Part shown: in pieces, positions 37,141 through 51,100 of the stretch
Position numbering within the stretch: position 1 is the first letter of the stretch
Layout: every line of letters begins with the position of its first letter
NCBI RefSeq assembly: GCF_001522545.3
Contig: NC_031773.1
Location: 18,982,302 to 19,046,301, forward strand
DNA: 64,000 nt
DNA from: Parus major
Taxonomy: Eukaryota; Chordata; Aves; Passeriformes; Paridae
Reading direction: 5' to 3'
Made by a program: the position numbers and the translations under genes
The notes under the pieces: model-generated
What the model saw: the letters and a program-made list of their open reading frames with translations, nothing else
Database searches by the model: none
What the model was told of the DNA's origin: nothing

Positions 37141-39250
37141 TCAGAAAACCCAAATATATTATCAAATTCTTTGAAGTCACTTTCTGTTCCACTAAGACAT
37201 TTATACTAATTGGTGACGCCCTCATTTAATCTTTTCATGTGCAGATCATTTCTAAATGACTGAGATTTAGGATACACTGTTTTAATACTGATGGTGTACC
37301 TAATGAGATCAGATTTTTAATAAGATTCTAGGCATTCATATCAGAGAAAGGCTTTGACAAAAAAATGGGAAGGTAGCTGTATATCATTAAGAGTGAGTCT
37401 GTTCAGATCATTATAATCACATCTGCTATTCTTTTTTATATACCATTACATGGTATAGGTGAAAATCACAAAAATATATAAATCCTTGATACTAACACAA
37501 AGTACCTGCAGGTCCATTTATATCTCATTCTCAGTATATACACAAAACTTTCAGCAAAGAGATGCTATGGAGGATAAACACATGCCAATTGTGATTAACT
37601 TAACCAGATGTAATTTGGCCAGCAAAAATGTTAGCTACTTCCTAACTTGTTTATTGACCACTATCAGAAAAAGCAATTCAATGTCAGTACCGATATTCTA
37701 ATTTTAGTATTATCACTTTTTATTACGAATCTTGCCTGTGAGATGCATAATTATGAAAAGTAATTATCATCATTTATATATAGGTGTCAATAACTAATAC
37801 TAAAATTCTGCTGCTCCATTTTTGTACAGAAGTATATCTAGAGCTACTGCAGGTTGCCAATAAGACTGCAGTGTGTCCATATGTTAGATTACACACAGCC
37901 TAAGCAAATGCTGAGGCACATCATCTTTCAGTAGTATAGCAATTTCAGGCTTGGACTGATTTTCCTACAGAAATACAACCAGTCAGTATTCCATTTTGAG
38001 CCATATCAGAAACATTCCCTCAGTAGATTCAAATGCCTTGATCATTTGCAGCCACTCTTTTCAAGTGGCTAACCTGAAAAACTTAAACAGATGAGTATGC
38101 TTTATTTCTGTACATTCTTGAGTTTACTGCAGCTCCTGTGCACTTCCCTCCTTCACTTGGGTCCAGTCCAAGCCATCCAGGCCTCCCAGGACAGGGAGGA
38201 ATCCTTGACTCACATTTGGAGGATAAATTTGTGGTGGGCTTCTGGGGTTTAGTGCAGGCAGCACAAGATCACCTGCACTGCTGCTCTTTTCAGGCTGATG
38301 ACACTGAGGTCTCTGTGTAAGGTACTGTTTGTTCAGAAAGACACAATGTGAAGCCTGGCCATATCATGGAGTTAACAGATCTGCATGGCTCACAAGTCAT
38401 GTGCCTCCTGCATGAAAACCCCGGAAGAGTTTCCCTGCCTGCTCAGCCAAGCCTTGAGACTGTCAAGGGACAGTCATCTCCTTGACTGGGAGATGTCATT
38501 TGAAGTCCTTTTACCACAGATTACATAAAGGTAGGAAATATCTACTGTTCCTCTATAGGGTAAAACTCTCTTTAGAACCTACAGTGGTATTTTATCACTT
38601 CACCTATTCAACCTGGAGCACAAGCCCAAGAGAGTTCAGAGAAAGAGATGCACATGCAGTTAACACTGCAATCCCTGATGATGCTATGTATCTCCAAAGC
38701 TCTTGCTGTTGTTCATATCGATTTGCCTTCTGAGGGAACCCCTATTCTACACCTATAAGCCAACTGTTCCTGCAGAGACAATTGAAAGGTAAATGTAGAC
38801 AGAGTTCTGTATGTTCTCAGCAGAGTCTTTCAAGTATTTTCCACAGATTTAGTCAATTGACTACCTGTTCAACTTGCTATCTCCATCTTAAATGTATTAT
38901 AAATAAGACACAAAGGATAAGAAGTTCTGATCCCACCAGGAAACATAATTGTACCGAAAGCTCGTGTTGGTGCTAGTTACCATTAAATTTCAAAACCACA
39001 CTGCAAGTCAGTCTGAAGAGAAAGTGTCCTTCTATTGCCAGGTATGTCAGTTCACTACTACTGTGTGCCTAGGAGTAAGAAAGTGAAGTACAGGACCAGT
39101 GCCAGAATAGAAACATATTATGCCTACACATTGTTATTCCAGTTCAAACACTCACACCTAATCTAGTTCTGAAATGTACTAGCTTCAGGTATGAGTAAAT
39201 ACAACTGTAATGAATACTAATAAATAGACTACAAATAAATAAAAATGAGG

Positions 39251-39290
39251 TGGGGTTTTTTTTGTTTTTTGTTGTTTTTTTTTTGTCTTT
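39251..39290. repeat. T/G-rich low-complexity tract
   Basis: GGGG followed by T runs of six to ten bases with single G interruptions. On the - strand it reads as the same A(n)C pattern seen at 26077 and 27269. Confidence 0.85.
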
Positions 39291-42200
39291 GATGGGGAAC
39301 TATTACAAGAGACTTACATGCAGACAGAATGGCCATTTCCTAATACAGAATCCATCACTGTCACTTAACATATGACTCTCTTGTAATGCTGTGCTATGAG
39401 ACAGAAAGTCAAATAATCTCTTTTGCTTTGATGAAGGCATGAGGAAGTTGACTCAGATAAAAGCAGGGAGTAATCTGTTTAAACAGCTTGGGTCCAAAGT
39501 TGAAAGTGAAACAAAATCAATAACAAATGTGGGCCTGCTGTATTTGGAATATGGAGAATCTTCCTTGAGCATGAAATAAAAAAACCAGGATGAAATGCTA
39601 TTACAAAAATATTTCATGCCAGAACATTTTATATGTGAGGTTTGTGAAGACCCTTGTTTGTTTGAATTTACAAGTGTTTATTCATGTATCAATTGATATG
39701 ACACACACTATTTGCTAGTAATTATGTAGTTTAAGAAGGTTGGCTAATCTAGAAGTAATGAAGGACATCAGGGTAAATTGATATTTTTTAGAAAAACCAA
39801 GAAAGAAAAAAGTGAAAGCCCTCAATGTGTTCTGATTATTTAGGCTCCAATCTTTGGTAATACATTCCTGGCTCATATCTATTTAGGTCAGGTTTTTATC
39901 TGAGCTAGTGATGTGTTCTGAGGGAGCACAAAAATGCTTGGGTCACAAAACAATTTTTACGGAACTGGCCATTCAAATCTTTGGGGAGAAGTATTCAACA
40001 AGTCCTCTCTGCCTTTTTAGAGAAAAAGCAAAAATATGCATGTTTGCAAAGTAGGAAAGATAATTCCTTCCCAGTCCATGCATAGAAGAAGATTTAGCAT
40101 GAATGCTTACACAGTAGTAAGAATACTTACACAGAAGACAAAAGAAATGTTGACAAAACAGCTTAAAATTTGATCTGAATTTGGATCACTACAACACATC
40201 CTTCCTATACCTTAATAGCCAAGGGCATGAAAAGAGCTACAAAGAGCGTAAATGTCTTGTCTTTAGTTGATAAATTCAAGTATTCACGAAAGAAATCAGA
40301 ACCTAAAATCATCACTGCAGGCTTCTGAGAAAAGATATTAAATGTGCATGAACCTTTTCTACATGGACAACCTGCAGAAACCTCCCCATTAACCTGTCTG
40401 AGATCTTCTGAAGTAAAAGCGAACTCAAAACCCCCGAAGCACCTTTCAATTTTCAAAATTATTTTACCATAACAGTCAGAAAGACCAATAATAGTTCATG
40501 CTACCTTAGTGAGAGCAGGCAAGTGTTTAGAAACATAACATCCAAAATGTGCCTATGAACACAGTTTATTTAATTCTCTTAAAATGCAGAATTACTGTTA
40601 TCATAACAAGAAGGAGCACGTAGCACAAATCATCAAATTTATAAGTGACTTCCTTTTACTGTCTGAGAGAAAATAGCTTTGAGATTTTTGCTCTTCTTCT
40701 CAGCAGTCCAAAATAATGCTCCTCAAGGAATTGAACCAGTGAAAAGGCCAAAATTTTCCAGAAGGAAAATGGAAGATAACAGCATATTAAGCTGGCCAGA
40801 ATAAATAATTTCAGATTCTAATTCATCAAGAACACTGTGAATGTTTTTTTATCATTCTGTAGCAAAAAAAAAACCCCAACCAAAATCACATTCCTTAAAC
40901 AATGTTTGGTCATCCTAAATATTTAGAGTCACATGTTAACCCGCAATCCTGTGAGTAGAGTAACTTCAGGCCTTGTGATTCCATTTGTCTCAGAACTCGA
41001 AGTGTTTGAACAAAAACCATGACACCCACCTGGCCAAGGGTTAAAGCAACCTTTCACAGGGAAGAAATCAGCCTTTGTGGTTCTTGGGATGGCTTCAGGC
41101 CCATAAAGAAACAATTGCATCACGCCCTAATTACTCCAACTGACTCAATGCACAAACTGGGATCCCTCTGAAAGCATTTCAGAACATTTTGTAATACAGA
41201 AAATTAAGGTGTTGCATTATATTTCCCAGACCTGACAGCAAGTTTTTTTGCAGAGCTCATTTAAAGTAGAACCAATATAAAGAGGGAGGATCAACAGGCA
41301 TGACAAAATTATGCAGAGGACAGGACATACTGAGAACAACTTTCAGCTATAACAATGGACTGCCATGTTTGATTCTTGAAAAATGTTTGTTATTTACCCT
41401 CACTAGGTAACACCACAGTTATCCTTGCCTCCTGCTAAAAAGGAGCAACACCTGCAGCAAATTATCTATAAAATTTCCCAGCTTTCCTATGAGGAGCACT
41501 ATTTTATTATTCAATTTGGTTTATCTATAATATGTATGTTTATCTTCCGTAGTGATGGATAAGGAGTTTGGATCAAGCTGTTTAATACAGGGGAAAAAGA
41601 ACTTGTATTTTATAGGGAACACATGCATATAAGGACAGAAACATACAATACACAATTATAAGGAAAGCCTGCAGTTTCCTAGATTCATACATATCTCTTT
41701 GTATGTATTTTTTCCTGTGTGTGTACATGTACATCCACATAATGGATATGCTAGGAGTAGCAACACTAACTCTACAAGGTTGTATCTCTTTCTCACAGTG
41801 TATATATTCCTGGAATTCAGTTATAAGGACAAGAAAACATCTACAACACTGATAGGTAGCTGCTCATCTTTCAGGCAAGACATATATATCGCTGGCTAAT
41901 TTAATGCCAAAATAAAATCATAAGGTCTATATATTAATTCAATATAAAATGAGGTTGGGAAGCACTTATAATAAAGTGGCACACTGTAACATAAAACACT
42001 GTTTTAATTTCCACACCAGCCTGCAAAGTGAAGCAGCCAAGGAGCAGGAATGTGCTTTTAGCAGCCCTGGCTAGTGGGCTCCATTTCCCACACAAGAGCA
42101 AAGCTGTTGCCAGGGAGGGGCAAATGCTGCAGCTCATCCCACGGCATCTGCTCAAGTCTGGGAGACAGAGCCTTACACAGGAGATCTGAATCAGGACTTT

Positions 42201-43602
42201 AGTAAAAAGCAAAGGCAGAAACCACATGATGCACATTTCCAACCTCAACTGCTGGCTCTGCATCTGCAACAACATAATCCCTTCTCCCATTCCCAGACCA
42301 CTATCTGGGGACCTTGTCTATGTTTTGGTATTCATTGCAAAGTTTTCATTCCACTTCTGTACACAAAGATTTCCCACAATTCACTTTCTTTCTTTACACC
42401 CTAAAAAAGTGTCTACTTTGATCTTTTCAAACCACCCTCTCCTCACCTACAGTCCAATTCCACAGCAAGCTCTGGACAAGCACACTGTAGTTATGCCTTA
42501 CAGACGTTCCTCCGGGGCAAACATGTTTATTTACGGATTGCAATGCAATCCTGTAGCATGGAAGTAAACAAATGAACAACCCACTCCCTCCTACAAAGAC
42601 ACGTGTAGACCTAAATGTAGTTCCTTGTCATCAGAAGCCATCAGCAGTTAAACTATCCATCCTCATCACTGTAATTCAACAGCAGCCTTCTCCTTGTACA
42701 ACAGCACAAAAATAAAGCTGCTAGTAACTACTTTTTTAATGTATCTGGCAGATAGAGCATAGCGTATCTATTCAGCCAGTGCACAGAACTCAGTATTCCT
42801 GTGGTCAGAAGCCCTTTGACTCATCTCAACCTCTACCTCAGTTAAATTTCTCTTTTGGTTTCTCCACCATGACTGTGGGGCAGACAGCAAATGCATTTGC
42901 TTCCCCAGGGAGGTATAGAGCACAGCTGTTCTGTGGTGACATGCAGGAGAAAACTTGTGCTTTTGTTTTTTTCTCTGTTCAGTCTCAGGCCAGACACACA
43001 GGTCATCCTATGTACACAGGATTTTAAGTGAAGGCCACCAGCTTGTCTGGTGCACGTAATTAAATTTGTTTTACAAGCTTGTCTAGGCAGTAAGTAATTA
43101 AATATCAGTTCTCAAACTGAGATTTTAATTGTCCTGAGTTGCTTGACAATAGCATTTTTCTCAATCTGGTTTGTTCCCAAGTAAATGTGAAAATTTAAAG
43201 GCGTTACCACTGATAATTCTACAAAACTAAAAGGCGACAAAAAGTGTTCAACTACCAATAGCTTTAAGACAATAATTATTAAGTATTCCTAATGAAAGTT
43301 TCAAAGTGTATCCAGTTTTTCATCATTTTCTTGGCAAAGGAATTGCTAAAAGACAAGCAGAGAGCATTCTGCCTTTGTTTTCATGATGCCCACAATAAAT
43401 CCTGAGGCAGATCTGAACCATGGTTTTAAATCCAAATCCATCTTTTTCAAGTGAGAACTACATCTAAATTATCATAAGAGTACCTCTAGATACTTTCTTA
43501 ATTTGGAAAACTCATTAACTGTTTGGTTATGTAGAATAATGAAGCCTTAATTTCAAGTATTATTGTAAATTATTCCTAGTATTTCACAATATACTAAGCA
43601 TC

Positions 43603-43651
43603 TTGAATTTTCAAAATTCAATACTGGAATCTTCAAAATTCAAATACTGGA
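43603..43651. repeat. Palindrome with adjoining partial duplication
   Basis: A perfect 9-bp inverted repeat around a single C (43603-43621) is followed by a second copy of TTCAAAATTCA(A)ATACTGG at about 43632-43650, so the right half of the palindrome and its flank are duplicated in direct orientation. Confidence 0.8.
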
Positions 43652-44691
43652 GGAGTCAGTACCACACAAACTTGTCAGATGTGGGACAGAACTATTTTCT
43701 GGATCTGAAACACAGCATACAAACTAGCCAGGTATGTACCTGCCTCCTGTACTGCAATGGCACTTAAACAGTCACACCCTTGCAAAGTCCAGTTAAAGGA
43801 CATAACCACATTTTCCAAACTGAAAAATGCAGTCTATTTTTCTCTGCAGCTGTCTGTATCTTACCCTAAATAGTAGGCAATCCACATTCGGTTTTGGAGA
43901 AAAGAACTTGCTTTTGTGTGGTCTGATACAGAAGAAAGATACAGATATGGCTTCCTACTGATAAACAGGGTCAGGCCTGTACTCCAGGCAGGTAGATTCT
44001 CCTACTCTCTTGTATAACTGCCCCCAAATTTCTATCAAGCCATGGTAACTGTTCCAAAACTTCCTAAGCCAAAACGGGAGGAGGGAAGAACTGCTCTCTG
44101 TGCAGTTACCCCATGTTATATGGGTGGAGACATAAACAGGCATCTCCTTTTAGAGTCCCTTGGGACAGGGAGGCATTAAAGTCATCCCTTCAAGATGCTT
44201 TGGGAAGATCAATTCTTGCCTTTGACATGGAAGTTGTTAGAAACAGGATTAGGATACAATGACAGGGAGTAGTTTCCACAGATTTACTCCAGAACAATCA
44301 GGCCAGTGCAAATTTGCAGAAGACAAAAGCAGAATTAGATGGGCACCTTAGAATCTACCAGCAAGACAAATTAACTAGAACCTACATAATTACCTTGTTC
44401 CTTCTCAAAATATTGAAAAACTCAAAATATCCACACGTTCTGAAAAAGGCCACAGAATTAAAACATGTACATGGGCAATAAGAGCTGTAAGATTTGTATC
44501 AACAAACCCTTAGACAGGAGACTAAACAGCTTAGTGTTTGAATATACAAAAAAGATGCAGAAGGGTATGATCAAGGGCAAACACCATCTCGCAACATTAA
44601 AAACTGCAAGGTCACCTGATTTCAGATGTGCAGATAGTAGCTCTCCATGCAGCTACAATCTGTGTCACAAGTTGAAAGTTAAAAAGAACTC

Positions 44692-45140
44692 ATCAGAATC
44701 CTAGAATCCTAGACTGTTTTTGGTTGGAAGGGAACCTCAAAGTCCATCTAGTTCCAACCCACCTGCCATGGGCAGGGACACCTTCCACTAGACCAGGTTG
44801 CTTAGAGCTCCATCCAAGCTGGCCTTGAACACTGCCAGAGATGGGGCATCCACAGCTTCTATGGGCATCCACAGCTTCCCAGCTCCTATGCCTTTCCACT
44901 CTCACTGTAAAGAATTTTCTCCTAATATCTATTAAACCTACTTTCCATCAATTTGAACACATTCCCCCTTGTCCTGTCACCAAATGCCCTTGTAAATAGA
45001 CTTGCCCCATCTTTCCTGTCAGTTCGCTTTGGCTACTGGAAGGACACAACTAGGTAACCCTGAAGCCTTCTCTTTTCCAAGCTGAACAATCCTAATTCTC
45101 TCAGCATTTCCTCAGGAGAGGTGCTCCATCCCTCTGGTCA
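44692..45140 (-). mobile_element. CR1 LINE 3' end fragment
   Basis: Reading the - strand, this is the CR1 3' UTR tail with its terminal short repeats (ATTCTAGG twice, near the family's ATTCTATG), at 44692-44715. On the + strand the familiar reverse-complement blocks follow in order: GGTTGGAAGGGAACCT, CCATCTAGTTCCAACCC, CCATGGGCAGGGACACC, CACTAGACCAGGTTGCT, CTGGCCTTGAACACTG, TAAAGAATTTTCTCCTAATA, CCTTGTCCTGTCAC, CCTTCTCTTTTCCAAGCTGAAC and AGGAGAGGTGCTCCATCCCTCTG. It is 5'-truncated, as is typical, and contains no complete ORF. A 20-bp internal tandem duplication sits at 44841-44880. The open frame at 44693-44905 on the - strand lies wholly in this tail. Confidence 0.96.
44841..44880. repeat. 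20-bp tandem duplication inside CR1
   Basis: ATGGGGCATCCACAGCTTCT is followed at once by ATGGGCATCCACAGCTTCCC. Typical CR1 copies have this block once, so the duplication is a later event in this copy. Confidence 0.85.
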
Positions 45141-48100
45141 AACTGAATCACAAACCGAATTTTGAAAGAAAAATGGATACTTAAATACAGAACAGGCAGG
45201 TGGAGTGTTCAATTTAGATTGCTTTCAGGGGAATTTGATTAATTGATTTATTTAATTTTAAAAAAAATAAATCACTGAATATGAGCCTATCCTTCAAAAC
45301 TACAGTATTCTCACACTGTCTCTTAAATATTTTGCATTTCCATTGTGAGATTAAATGATGATATATGATTTAACTCCCACAAGATGTGATTAAGGGAGAT
45401 GCTATGTGTTTCTCTTTCCTTATTCTTTTCTGCCTCGTTTTGGATGTTTGACCACCTATGTGCTGTCTTGCTCTTAGTCTCCTGAGCAAGCATTTATGGC
45501 ATCCTGACCTGGAGATGATATTCACAGAAGGGAACTCTAAGAAGCAATTGCTTTTAGACCACACAGGGGAGGAAAAAAGCCCCACCTTAAATAAGCTATT
45601 AAAACCCTACTACAAACTCCTGGACCAGCAGCACCAAGCTACCATCTAGCTTGCTTGGCACACCAAGCTAAGCATCCACTACCTATTTAACAGAGACAGT
45701 TAACCCAATGCCATTTCTCAAACTACCTTCGTCTTCTACAGTGGAGCTTAGCCATTGCGATGGGTAGTAGACTTAAAAACCCAAAACTTAAATTACCCTA
45801 ATATTTCAGCAAGAAGTGACATATTTTCATGGACACTGTTAAACTGCAACAAGTGATTACAATAATGAGTGTATGTTTACTATGTAATTACTGTCTTTCT
45901 AAATCCCAAGGGAACAGTATGTAAAGTACTAATTCAGTTTAAAAAAATTATCTCAATGCATACTGAGCCCCTAAAAATTCTTATTTACATTTCAAATATG
46001 TGTGTTTGACTTAAACATCTTATAAGGCAATAAAACCAATCATTATGGACTGCTGACTATAAAAAAAAGGCAGTGTGGTAAATTATTTTTATTATGACAA
46101 TTACAATAATTTCTTTCATGGGGCATGCTACCAGTTGTGCAGGCTATGATCTGAATAAGAAACAGTGTCAGTTGAACTACTGAGACAAGATTCATTGGCA
46201 ATTCCACACATATGCGCTCTGGGCTTCAAGTATTGTAGACGACATGTTTGAAGCTGAAACCCTGATGATGCTTTAAGCTCACCATCAGCTTAAGTGATTT
46301 ATTGATGATTATTAAATATTTACTGTGATAAACACAAAAAAAACCCAGCAAGGTTTTCTACTTGCCAAAACGTACACATGGTTTCTGCATTCCATATTTA
46401 TAACTGCTTCTCTTTGAAGAATATCTGAAATAGCCGGAGATCTCAGGTTTCCCCAAAACTTTTGGAAATTTTTGAGAACCTACTCATCCTTCTGGTGCTT
46501 TTCTGGACTTATAATTAGGAAATTTCTAGGCACTCTCAAAAAGAGAACAGCCATGGCAGCTCTTCTCCCTTGCCAAACACTGGGGAGAAAAATGTACGGA
46601 ATGTATTTAAATAGTGCAGTTGAAATTTTTTATGAGCAAAACTCACTTCATCATCTTGAATTACTTTTTTGTAATGAGTTACTTGTTCAACACTGGCCAA
46701 AATAAAGTTTATGCACTTACAAAGAACTGATCAAGTCAGAACTCTTAGAATTCTGTCACAATACTGTTAATCTTTTATTGTTAATTCAGCAAGTTAAGAG
46801 AAAGGAAGCTGATTTTAATTCATCTAAAAGAACCCCAAAGACAAGATTGTTCTGTTATTAACAAATGCTTCTAAGATTTTCTGCCAGTCCTGTTTCCTCT
46901 CCAGCTGGGAATAAAGTTTTCTTCCCTATTAATACAAGTCAATCATTCTCTGCGTCAAATTCATCTTTGAAGTTTCCAGTGATCTCAATGTTCCTTTAAT
47001 GAACACATATTTCTTTTTAGTACATAAGAATTCCTTCTTATTACAGGATATTTTAATTCATATTTGTTGGTTAAGATTAGAAAAGGTGAACAGTAAGTTT
47101 CATATAAAAAGTACTAAAAATACTGGGAATTATGGATGATACTTATACACACATGATTGTTAAAGAATGTTGTTCTGGTAAGTTCAAGAAGACAGCCACA
47201 TTCTGCAGTTGCAAAATACCTATTTGTTTTGGAATTTGGATACTGTACACTATGTTGTGAGGTAATTTGTGATATTTTCACCAAAATTCTCTAAAAGGTG
47301 GTGGCTGCAAGAAAAGTTGTCTGACACTAGTAACAGAGAACAACAGCCAGCTATTCCACACAACACTCATTTAACCTCACAAATTAGAGCAACAAAGTAA
47401 TTAATTTCCATAAAGCTAAGCACCGAAGGCCTAGCAGTAACCTTGTTTCTGGAATTCAATTTTAACATGAGAACATACTGGCACGTGGAAGAGTGCCAGT
47501 ATTTTGGTTTATACTACAAAGGTGGTAACAGAGATACCTCTTGTCATAAACAGCCAGTTTGATTAACAGTTTAATGGAGCATACTGTCCTCACTATGTCT
47601 AGCCTCATCACCCTGAGTCTTTACACACTCTCTCCAAACTCTCCTCCAGGAAGAGCAAATTTGCCATACTTTAATCTGATATTTGTCTTCAAGTATAAAT
47701 AATACATGGAGATGAGCTAAAATGTCTCATTGATTAAAATTCTACACTGTGAGCTTGTCACATTTCAATGTGCAAATTGCTTCTGTCTGGCCTGCATTCA
47801 GAAGTCAGTCATCTAAATATATATACACATTTGCTTGATTTTAAGTTTAGTATCACAGCTGAACCACAGATTAGAATCAGAAGAGATTTTTCTCTACAAT
47901 GAATTTTTAAGTAATGATGTATCTGGTCAACTGATTACCTAACGAAATGTCTGTATTACATGACGTGGCTGCCTTCACACAGCTGTGAAGAGCTCAGCCA
48001 AGTCTTGGGTTGAAAGCTAAGCCTCACGTTTCGACCATGGTTTGCTATAGTCCTCAGAGAGCACAAGAAATCAGCAAAATGGAAAGGCTGTGGATACCAA

Positions 48101-51100
48101 ATTTGCATAGTAATAGCTTTTTACATGTTTACAAGCAATTCTTAAACATCAAATGTGTCTAGGTAGTTTCCTTGGGAAGCAAACACAAAAGTCAGCTCTA
48201 GTAAGAGCAAGGATTAATTACTTGTCTTCACATATTTGTGATTAGTACTGCAGACTCTATACATAAAGTGCAAAGGTGGTCAGAGAATTATGCTGTTACC
48301 CTGCCACATGCTCAAAATGTTTGGATTTCAAAGTCATATACACAATATTCAAAGACTAAAATGTTCCCCTTGAAAGCAGTGGTCAGACTTGAATAGGCAC
48401 CTTTAGAGAAGAGGGGTGTTAGAGAATCTACGTATTTGTTGTGCACAATAACTTGTTTCTTAAAACCACCTTAGAAGGAGAAATTATTTCAAAGTGATTT
48501 CTGCTATTTGAAAGCAGTATGAGCATAAAAGTTGTTCTTTTAGGAGTTTGCTTTTATTTGTAGGTCAGAAAACCAAATTATTTACTAGATTCAGAAAGTA
48601 TCCAATAAACTCAATAATTCAACATATTGAGCCATAAGCTCAGCAGAAAAAATACAGTCCTGCCTTGACCAGAATCACATTTAAATATACTACTGTGTGA
48701 AGAACCTTCTCTCAGGAAGGCACACTGCTTGAAACATGATAATGGAAGTAACAGCATTAATGGCCACCAGCAAAAGAAATGTGAGGGAAAAAAATGCATG
48801 TAAACCACTGTCATGCTTTCTGCCAAGAGCAGAAAAGGAATGCAGTAACATTCAGTTCTCACCAGAGTGCTTTTCGTTTACTAGTGCTAGGATCAAGTCT
48901 TTTATTCCTTAGCCTATTATATGTATGGAGCAAATGATATTATCTGTAACTGATGAACACAAAGCAAAGATTGGTAAGGTCTCCATGCTTACATCATAAA
49001 AAATAAAAAAAATAAAAATCACACAATCACACAGCAATAGCAAAGAACTACAAGATGAAATTCTTCTAAGAATGAAGGTTATTAAAATGAAATTATTCTT
49101 GAAGTATTATTTTCTGTGACTCAATCTTTAAAAAAATGCATAGTTTTGCTTTCTCAATTTTACTTCATGCTGGCAAACTGACAGTTTTAAAGAAAATATG
49201 GCACCTGCAGAGACATCTTTCCAAATGAGAATTTTAAAAACATTTATGTGACTTGTTAGAAAATTTGTTATCATTACATGATGATATAATGAAGGGAGGA
49301 GAAGCTACTCCAAGCAGAATTAATATATTGCATTAGATCTGTTTATGAAAAACTCTAACTTATATAATACCTGTAGCCCAAAAATGCTTATGCACAGAAA
49401 TCCATAAACAAACACACAAACAAACAGAGAAAGGGCAGATAAATGTCTGCCGGTAATTTCAGATTATCCATGACACATTCTGGCATGTGCATCATATTGA
49501 TGTGCACAACAATTTCATGTTTATCCACTTAGCTGTATGCAGTGGGTGACAGTGCAGAAAGCAAGAACCATTTCAGAGAGACAAATTGCATGGAAATAAA
49601 GTCTTTTTCAATTGCCCAGCATTTTCTGAGGGTCACTGCCATGCACTCTGACAGACAGCTGTAAGGAAGGCAGGACTGGTCTGTAGCAGTGCACACATGC
49701 TGCATTGACCCAAGTTATTAAGATAATGATAGAGTAGATATTTCAGCATTTTCAATGAATGAATATCCTCAATTTATCACAGTAGTAGAAAATACGAAGG
49801 ATAAAATGGTAAGTAACCTAACAGTAAACTGACAAACCACATAGCTATAAAGGAGTTTTGGCAGGCAGTTGTCACCTCCATAACTTTGTCTTCATTGCCA
49901 GTCATCAAGACAAATGGTATCTAGCCTGCAAAATTATTTCAGTTCATTCCCAGGGATCAGACCCCACAGAAGGAAAAAACCTTAATTACTGACAGCAGTC
50001 CATGCAGAATTCCAGTGAAACTAGTCCTTTAACAGCAACACATTCCTCTAACTTTCTAGAAGCTTCAAAACCTGTCTGACCTGAATTTATTTTATGGACC
50101 TGACAGAAAAGCCTTCCCCTCCCTCCACTTCTGTGAATAAGCAGAAGAATACCTTCAATAATACAAGTGATTTAACCCCTGCTTTACATGTGATGAAAGG
50201 TTAACCTCACCAGAAAGCCCAGTTTTGAAACAGGGCTTGAAACAGGCAACACAGCATACTATAACAAAAGGAAAGAAAAACAAAATCTCAGATGTCTTCC
50301 TTCAAAATGAAATAAAGTACTGCGAAGGCTCTTTCAAGACGTGAGCTAAAATATGCCCTTGCCCTTCCTAAAGTTGTGAGGGAAGTCCGTGACAGTGTGG
50401 CCAGACATGCACATGTGCGTTTGCCTCCAAAGGCAATTGCATCTGCTGTAGGTTACAATTTCCGGTAAGCAGCATGCTGTCTGCTGTTGTGGATATATAA
50501 TCTGTATAATTTCGGTGAAGTTTTAGTGAGGTACCACAAACACCAGTCTCCTAGCCCTAACATAATGTAGTGGGAATATGAGTCCAAGTAGTTAATGCCT
50601 GGTGGCAGATGCCACCCGATACTGTCAATCCTACCCGTCTGCTGGAGGCTGCAATCTCTGGAAAAGGATGGCCAGCATATTTCAGCACAAATATGGTAAT
50701 ACTGGGCTGTGAACTGCGATGAGGGGGAAGTCGACTTTCATTTCCTTCAACCATCCCTGCTAAAGAAACATAGCTGACAGCTGGAACAGTAACTTCTTAA
50801 ATCAATTCAGCGTGAAATTCCAGAGCATTTCTCTTTGTGCCCTCTAAAACTAGATGCTTTAATCACCAGCTGGCTGAGTTACTGTAAGAAGATAGGCAAG
50901 GTGGCATGCTTGGTGCTCCCTCCTGTTATCTCTTTGTACAGCAGTGTCTGCAGGAGACCAAGTATTCATTAACTCCTGCCACAGTTAGCCAACAAATGCT
51001 TCCTGCTGCTTGCAAGGGGCTGGCTAGGTCTTTAATCTGTGCTAGAAAAGAAGGATGATTAACAAAACACCCTGTAAATATGCACAATTCAAGCCTTTTT

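Larger units (their letters stand above)
29496..44691. other. Noncoding stretch, no gene seen
   Basis: About 15 kb of AT-rich, mostly unique-looking sequence with no recognisable transposon. Open frames reach 118 codons (41934-42290, - strand) and 113 codons (42226-42567, + strand), with no domain. A frame at 40205-40456 on the - strand has balanced composition but I recognise no family. Homopolymer and T-rich tracts are listed separately. This is the longest stretch in the window without a visible CR1 piece. Confidence 0.6.

Noticed and set aside
49783..49808. Possible 26-bp microexon between an acceptor-like CAG and ATG|GTAAGTA
   Set aside because: Too short to judge; two of three frames contain stops, and similar site pairs occur by chance.
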